Below, piece by piece: positions 59,279 through 64,000 of a stretch of 64,000 nt of DNA. Below the pieces are notes generated by a model. The model saw only the letters and a list, made by a program, of their open reading frames with translations, searched no databases and had not been told where the DNA came from. The number at the start of each line of letters is the position of its first letter. The first letter of the stretch is position 1. Origin of the DNA: an uncultured Mycoplasma sp. (GTDB lineage: Bacteria; Bacillota_I; Bacilli_A; RF39; UBA660); contig CABUPU010000003.1 in NCBI GenBank assembly GCA_902493595.1, positions 62,001 to 126,000 on the forward strand, in the 5' to 3' direction. The position numbers and the translations under genes were made by a program.

Positions 59279-59303
59279 ATATATAGTAGAAGAAGGGGCC
59301 AAT

Positions 59304-60185
59304 ATGAATTTTGATGCTAATGTTTTAAATGTTGCTGTAGAAGATATAATTCCTAATCGATTTCAACCACGATTAGTTTTTGATGATGCTTCTTTAAAAG
59401 ATTTAGCAGAATCAATAAAAGCTCACGGAATAATACAACCGCTTGTTTTAAGAAGACTAGGTGAAAAATATGAGATAATTGCTGGTGAAAGAAGATATAG
59501 AGCTGCAATGTTAGCCGGACTTTCTAGTGTTCCTGCAGTTATTGCTAAAATAGATGATAAAAGTGCCCAAGAAGTAGCAATTAGTGAAAATGTCCAAAGA
59601 AAAGAATTAAACCCAATTGAGGAAGCAAAATCTTATCAAGCATTACTAAATGAAGGTTTTATGTCTAAAGATGTTTTTGCTAAAAAATTAGGTATACCTC
59701 TATCAGTATTGGAGGCAAAACTTAAATTATTATATATGCCACAGGAAGTACAAGATGCTCTTTTAGCGGGTAAAATTTCTGAAAGACACGCAAAAACCTT
59801 AATGAAAATAAAAGAAAGTAGCGATCAAGTAAAGTGGCTACATGAAATTATAGATAAAAGATTAAATGTTAAAGAGTTAGAAAATGAAATTGCTAAAGAA
59901 TATGGCGATTTAAATACTTCATTTAACATAGATATTGATAAATTAAAAAGTACTTCAACTGATATTAATGTGCCTCTTATACAGCCAATAAATCCTGTAT
60001 CAAACACTAATGTAGGTCCAATTAATTTAGGAGAAAAAAGACAAAATAAGTTCTTTAATGACCTTGAGGATGAACAGGCAAATATGAGTACTGATGAAAC
60101 TGTTAATCCATTTCAAAATTCTTATATGAGTTTTGAAAGTGATAAGGAAAGTATAGATAGTTTAGATTTTTTACCTCCAAACTAA
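59304..60185 (+). CDS. Second ParB-family protein (Noc-like position)
   Basis: From ATG at 59304 (after GAAGGGG) the product is 293 residues. It has the ParB N-terminal nuclease-like domain with PNRFQPRLVFDDASLKDLAESIKAHG, the GERRYRAAMLAGL CTP-binding box, SENVQRKELNPIEEA and a helix-turn-helix around FAKKLGIPLSVLEAKLKLL, ISERHAKTLMKIK. The position after rsmG is that of noc. Noc needs an N-terminal amphipathic helix for membrane binding; here the N-terminus MNFDANVLNVAVEDIIPN is not obviously amphipathic-basic. The last 90 residues are a divergent Asn/Asp/Ser-rich tail. I saw no Noc-type site (TATTTCCCGGGAAATA), so whether it is Noc or a ParB paralogue is open. Confidence 0.85.
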   Translation: MNFDANVLNVAVEDIIPNRFQPRLVFDDASLKDLAESIKAHGIIQPLVLRRLGEKYEIIAGERRYRAAMLAGLSSVPAVIAKIDDKSAQEVAISENVQRKELNPIEEAKSYQALLNEGFMSKDVFAKKLGIPLSVLEAKLKLLYMPQEVQDALLAGKISERHAKTLMKIKESSDQVKWLHEIIDKRLNVKELENEIAKEYGDLNTSFNIDIDKLKSTSTDINVPLIQPINPVSNTNVGPINLGEKRQNKFFNDLEDEQANMSTDETVNPFQNSYMSFESDKESIDSLDFLPPN

Positions 60186-62116
60186 CTATCTTTTTTTGTA
60201 TCTATATAATATGGTTCACTACCTTTTAAATAGTAGAATATAGCCATATTTTTTTTATCATTTGTAGTTTGTCCATTAATAGCATTTAAAGGAAGTCCTA
60301 CTACATTTTCCGGCATCTCATACCAGTTATTTTTACTATCATTTTGAATATAGGAAACTGTATTTGCCCAAACATTTTTAACTTCTCCTCCTAGTTTAAG
60401 TTCTATATTTGAGTTATCATCATAGCCTGCCCATGTCATCATTAAAATATTTTTATTATAGCCAACAGCCCAGTAATCTGTGTCTGTTGTTCCAGTTTTA
60501 AAGGCATATTTTTGATTTAATTTTTCTGCTATATTTAAGGCTGTAGGATAATTATAATCTATAAATGATGAATTTGTTGTACTTGTAAGAAGCTCATTTA
60601 AAATATATACATAATTTGGATTTAATACTAAATTATTAGTAGGCTCGTGAGAATATATAACATTTCCTTCCTTATCAAGTATTTTTTCTATAAAATATAA
60701 GTCTTTTTTATAACCTAAAGAGGCAAAAGTTGTATAAGCATTAGCAAAATCCAACATATTTAATTCACTTGTACCTAGTGCAAGAGATACTACATTTTTT
60801 AATTTTTCTTTTATACCACATTTTTTAGCAGTGTTTATTAAAGTATCTACGCCTAAAAAAAGATTTGTTTTAACTGCATAAATATTATCTGAATACGCAA
60901 GAGCGGCAGCCATTGTTATTTCTTTATTACCATATAAGTTACCATAATTTTTTGGTGCATATGTTTTTCCATCATTTAAATTAAAAGTTGTATATTGACT
61001 TAAAAAAGTTGATGATGAAGTCATACCATTTTCCAAAGCACCATAATACAAAATTGGTTTCATTGTTGAACCAACTTGTCTTTTTGCACTTAATGCACGA
61101 TTATATTCACTCTTTTTATAGTTTCTACCTCCAGAAAGAGCCAAAACTTTTCCAGTATTGGGATCAACAATAATCGAAGCCATTTCAAGCTTTTCATCTT
61201 TTATATTATTAAGAAGCTCTTCTTCCATTTTTTTTTGATAATCAAGATTTAAATTAGTATAAATTTTATATTTACCACTGTTAATCATTTTATCATCAAA
61301 ACCAAGTTTATTTTTTAATTCATAATAAACAGCATCTTCATAATAATCAAGCATCTGCAGGTTATTATCATTTTTTTTGCCATAAATTTCAATTTTATTC
61401 TTAAATAAGTTATTATATTTTTCACTTGATAAAAGTCCATTATTTACCATTGTTAAGGCAACAACTTTAGCTCTTTGAATACTTTTATCATAGTCTGATA
61501 CTGGGTTGTAGTGACTTGGACTTTTAGGAATACCCGCTAAAATAAGAGATTCCTCTAAAGTTAAATCTTTAGGTTTTTTATTAAAATAGTATGCTGATGC
61601 TTCAGCAATCCCATAGTTACCCAAACCAAAATTAATTGTATTTAAGTATGCCTCCAATATTTCGTTTTTATCGTAATGAACCTCTAAATTAAGTGTCATT
61701 AAGGCTTCTTTAATTTTTCTATCCCAAGTTTTGTCAAAATCAAGATAAGCATTTTTAATATATTGTTGAGAAATTGTACTACCACCCTCAATTATTTTCT
61801 TGTTTTTCAAATTATTAAATAATGCTTTTATAATTCTTAAATAATCAAATCCATTATGAACATAAAAATTTTTATCCTCAACTGAAACAACAGCATCTTT
61901 TAAATTTTGTGATATTTTATTAATATTAGTCCATCTATTATTTTTATTACCCTCATAGAAAACATTTTCATCTATATCATATAATTCATAAGTATGATAA
62001 GAATTTAACTGAAGTTTTGGGGAAAAGTATGAATAAGAATATAGCCCAATTATTATAATAATTATTGATAAAAAAGAAAATAAAAATATTTTGTATAGTA
62101 AATTTAATATACGCAA
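60182..62116 (-). CDS. Class A penicillin-binding protein (PBP1a-type transglycosylase/transpeptidase)
   Basis: This bifunctional enzyme polymerises and cross-links peptidoglycan. The 644-residue product has a single N-terminal membrane anchor, a glycosyltransferase 51 domain with AVVSVEDKNFYVHNGFDY (catalytic Glu), EGGSTISQQYIKN and ILEAYLNTINFGLGNYGI, and a transpeptidase domain with SXXK in RQVGSTMKPILYYG near residue 352, SDN near AYSDNIYAV and KTGTT near residue 540. It converges on the ParB-like gene with a 4-base overlap and runs opposite to fork movement. Its presence shows a peptidoglycan wall, unlike Mollicutes. Confidence 0.95.
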   Translation of the reverse strand: MRILNLLYKIFLFSFLSIIIIIIGLYSYSYFSPKLQLNSYHTYELYDIDENVFYEGNKNNRWTNINKISQNLKDAVVSVEDKNFYVHNGFDYLRIIKALFNNLKNKKIIEGGSTISQQYIKNAYLDFDKTWDRKIKEALMTLNLEVHYDKNEILEAYLNTINFGLGNYGIAEASAYYFNKKPKDLTLEESLILAGIPKSPSHYNPVSDYDKSIQRAKVVALTMVNNGLLSSEKYNNLFKNKIEIYGKKNDNNLQMLDYYEDAVYYELKNKLGFDDKMINSGKYKIYTNLNLDYQKKMEEELLNNIKDEKLEMASIIVDPNTGKVLALSGGRNYKKSEYNRALSAKRQVGSTMKPILYYGALENGMTSSSTFLSQYTTFNLNDGKTYAPKNYGNLYGNKEITMAAALAYSDNIYAVKTNLFLGVDTLINTAKKCGIKEKLKNVVSLALGTSELNMLDFANAYTTFASLGYKKDLYFIEKILDKEGNVIYSHEPTNNLVLNPNYVYILNELLTSTTNSSFIDYNYPTALNIAEKLNQKYAFKTGTTDTDYWAVGYNKNILMMTWAGYDDNSNIELKLGGEVKNVWANTVSYIQNDSKNNWYEMPENVVGLPLNAINGQTTNDKKNMAIFYYLKGSEPYYIDTKKDS

Positions 62117-62183
62117 CTTTATTCACCCTTATTTAGTATCGTAAAAAAATTAAAAAATATGAGTGCATTTTTAGATATAGTAT

Positions 62184-62191
62184 GCTATAAT
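62184..62191 (+). promoter_or_regulatory. Extended -10 promoter candidate for argS
   Basis: TGC-TATAAT (TATAAT at 62186-62191) lies about 40 bases upstream of argS; the corresponding -35 (GTGCAT near 62163) is poor, as usual for extended -10 promoters. Confidence 0.6.
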
Positions 62192-62232
62192 GTTGTAGAA
62201 AAAACGAGAAAGACCGGGAAAGGTGGTAAAAA

Positions 62233-63843
62233 ATGAAAGAAAAATTAATTAAATTAATTACTGATGCACTAAATACTTTAGGTATTTCTGAGGACAATAT
62301 TTCACTAGAAATTCCTAAGAATAAAGATAATGGTGATTATAGTACAAATATAGCATTAAAAAATGCTAAAAAGATTAATAAGAGTCCAATGGAACTTGCA
62401 AATAGTCTTAAAGATTTAATTCATAGTGAATTTATCGAAGAAGTTAATGTTGCTATGCCAGGATTTATTAATTTTAAATTAAAAAAAGATTACTTATATG
62501 AAAATTTAAATAATGTTTTGACTTTAAAAGGTGATTATGGAAGACAGTCATTTGGTAACAATGAAAAAGTTAATATTGAATTTGTATCTGCAAACCCAAC
62601 AGGTATACTTCATATGGGTAATGCAAGAGGTGGTGCTTATGGTGATTCTCTTGCTAGAATTATGTCTTTCTGCGGATACGATGTTACAAAAGAATATTAT
62701 TTAAATGATGCTGGTAATCAAATTAATAAATTAGCAAACTCAGTTTACAGTAGATATTTAACATTATGTGGTATTGAAAATGAATTTCCTGAAAATGGTT
62801 ATCCAGGAAAAGAAATTTATGATATTGCTGAAAAATTATATAGTGAATATAAGGATAAATATGTAAATAATGATTTTAATTTTATAAAAGAATTTTCTAC
62901 TAAATATTTAACTGATATTATTTTTGAACATTTAAAAGAATATAGAATAAATTATGATGTAATAACTTCAGAGAAATCTATATATCAAAAATATAATTTT
63001 GACGATGTTATAAATAAAATGAGAGATAATGGTTATATTTATGAAAAAGATGGTGCTATTTGGTTTAAAAGTAGTGCAATATATGATGACCAAGATCATG
63101 TTTTAATTAAAAGTGATGGTACAAATACTTATTTACTTCCAGATATTTTATATCACGAAGATAAAATTAAAAGGGGATTTACTCAAATAATTGATGTACT
63201 TGGAACAGATCATCATGGTTATGTAGCAAGACTTAAGGGAGCTATTAAAGCACTTGGATTAAATGATAATTACATTGATATTAAACTTTTACAATTAGTA
63301 AGAATCATTCAAAATCACGAAGTTGTTACTATGCATAAAAGAACTGGTAAAGTTATTACTTTAAAAGATTTAATTGATGATACATCAGTTAATGCAGTAA
63401 GATTTTACTTTTCTAAATATTCCCTTGATACTCAAATGGATTTTGATATTGATTTAGCAAGATCTAGTTCAAATGATAATCAGGTATATTATATTTGTTA
63501 TGCATATGCAAGAATATGTTCTATATTAAATAAATATAATAAAGAAGTTAGTAAATTAGATGACTATAATTACATAACTGGTGATAGTGCTCAAAAATTA
63601 CTTACATTTATATATAAGTTCCCAGATGTAGTTAAAAGTGCTGCACTTAAGAAAACACCACATATACTAGCAAATTATAGTTATGAACTATCATCACTAT
63701 TTCATAATTTTTATGAAACAAATAAGATTATTACTGAAAATGATGAGCAAACTAAAGAGAATATCTGTTTAATAAAGGCAGTTAAAATTACTTTATTTAA
63801 TGCTTTAAATTTAATAGGCGTAGTGCCAGAAGAGAGGATGTAA
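62233..63843 (+). CDS. argS: Arginine--tRNA ligase
   Basis: ArgRS charges tRNA-Arg. The 536-residue product has the N-terminal Add-1 domain with EIPKNKDNGDYSTNIALKNAKK, a class I core with EFVSANPTGILHMGNARGGAYGDSLARI (HMGN in place of the canonical HIGH), DVLGTDHHGYVARLKGA, VTMHKRTGKVITLKDLIDD (KMSK-like region) and the C-terminal DALR anticodon domain. The HMGN variant is a known subtype in Clostridia-like enzymes to my recollection. It precedes rpoE, as in Bacillus. Confidence 0.96.
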   Translation: MKEKLIKLITDALNTLGISEDNISLEIPKNKDNGDYSTNIALKNAKKINKSPMELANSLKDLIHSEFIEEVNVAMPGFINFKLKKDYLYENLNNVLTLKGDYGRQSFGNNEKVNIEFVSANPTGILHMGNARGGAYGDSLARIMSFCGYDVTKEYYLNDAGNQINKLANSVYSRYLTLCGIENEFPENGYPGKEIYDIAEKLYSEYKDKYVNNDFNFIKEFSTKYLTDIIFEHLKEYRINYDVITSEKSIYQKYNFDDVINKMRDNGYIYEKDGAIWFKSSAIYDDQDHVLIKSDGTNTYLLPDILYHEDKIKRGFTQIIDVLGTDHHGYVARLKGAIKALGLNDNYIDIKLLQLVRIIQNHEVVTMHKRTGKVITLKDLIDDTSVNAVRFYFSKYSLDTQMDFDIDLARSSSNDNQVYYICYAYARICSILNKYNKEVSKLDDYNYITGDSAQKLLTFIYKFPDVVKSAALKKTPHILANYSYELSSLFHNFYETNKIITENDEQTKENICLIKAVKITLFNALNLIGVVPEERM

Positions 63844-63844
63844 A

Positions 63845-64000
63845 ATGAAAAATTTAACAAATGAAGAAATTGAAAATTTAAGTTATGAAGAACTTGCAAA
63901 AATGATACTTGAAAATAAAAAAGGTAAAATGAAAATAATTGATATTTTCAAGAAAATATGTGAGTTAAAACATTTAACTGATAAGGACTTCGAAGATAAA
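63845..64000 (+). CDS. rpoE: RNA polymerase delta subunit (5' part; runs off window)
   Basis: The frame starts with ATG at 63845-63847, one base after the argS stop, and stays open for 52 codons to the edge. MKNLTNEEIENLSYEELAKMILE followed by KKGKMKIIDIFKKICELKHLTDKDFEDK fits the HARE-HTH domain of the RNA polymerase delta subunit of Firmicutes. The argS-rpoE order matches B. subtilis. The acidic C-terminal half would lie outside the window. Confidence 0.8.
   Translation, partial: MKNLTNEEIENLSYEELAKMILENKKGKMKIIDIFKKICELKHLTDKDFEDK

Noticed and set aside
1..64000. Mollicutes-type genetic code (TGA = Trp)
   Set aside because: Trp is encoded by TGG throughout and TGA serves as a stop, for example in yabG, so the standard bacterial code applies.
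1..64000. Insertion sequences, prophage, CRISPR array, tRNA or rRNA genes
   Set aside because: No transposase or integrase reading frame, no regularly spaced short repeats other than the parS array, and no cloverleaf or rRNA stretch was recognised.

Overview
The window is the chromosomal replication-origin region of a very AT-rich, low-GC Gram-positive bacterium of the class Bacilli. Gene order follows the Bacillus subtilis origin map closely (rpmH-rnpA-yidC-jag-mnmE-mnmG-rsmG on one side; dnaA-dnaN-recF-gyrB-gyrA, tadA-dnaX-yaaK-recR-bofA, holB-ricT-trmN6, pth-mfd-spoVT, metG-tatD-yabE-rsmA-yabG-veg-spoVG, yabP-yabQ-divIC and the S10-spc-alpha ribosomal cluster on the other). The base composition, short intergenic gaps, missing rpmD and minimal SRP RNA recall genome-reduced relatives of Mollicutes. 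TGA is used as a stop, so the code is standard. An uncultured gut-type Bacilli lineage (RF39 or Erysipelotrichales-like) is my inference, not something the sequence proves.

Layout: oriC lies at about 51.7-52.0 kb, with a second DnaA-box patch between dnaA and dnaN. Almost every gene left of it is on the minus strand and most to its right are on the plus strand, so transcription follows the forks. Exceptions are clpP (left arm) and an orphan gene plus a class A PBP gene (right arm). From left to right: 0-1.9 kb DUF951-parB-parA; 2-15.8 kb the S10-spc-alpha ribosomal protein superoperon with secY, adk, map, infA and rpoA; 15.8-16.2 kb its leader; 16.2-23 kb a small nucleotidyltransferase, gpmI, spo0A, pgk, gap and a TGS-kinase; 23-26 kb clpP, divIC and sporulation genes; 26-32.4 kb PLP enzyme, SDR, rsmA, 3D-like protein, tatD, metG and dut behind a T-box leader; 32.4-42.1 kb spoVT, mfd, pth, trmN6, ricT, holB, bofA, recR, yaaK, dnaX, tadA and the SRP RNA; 42.2-42.9 kb an array of five perfect parS sites; 42.9-51.7 kb gyrA, gyrB, recF, a comK homologue, dnaN, dnaA; 52-64 kb the right arm to argS and the start of rpoE.

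Functionally the window joins replication initiation (DnaA/oriC), fork machinery (DnaN, DnaX, HolB), topology (gyrase), segregation (ParA, two ParB-family proteins, parS array), repair (RecF, RecR, Mfd), translation and tRNA modification, and pieces of a sporulation programme (Spo0A, SpoVG, SpoVT, YabG, YabP, YabQ, BofA, YidC/SpoIIIJ-Jag).

Most notable points: five parS sites each preceded by a second conserved motif; Spo0A with Glu in place of the phosphoacceptor Asp; a ComK-family gene between dnaN and recF; an SRP RNA of only about 75-80 nt in a genome with sporulation genes; a T-box leader whose first gene is a dUTPase; and an orphan gene with the most consensus-like promoter I found in the window. 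No tRNA, rRNA, CRISPR array or insertion sequence was seen.
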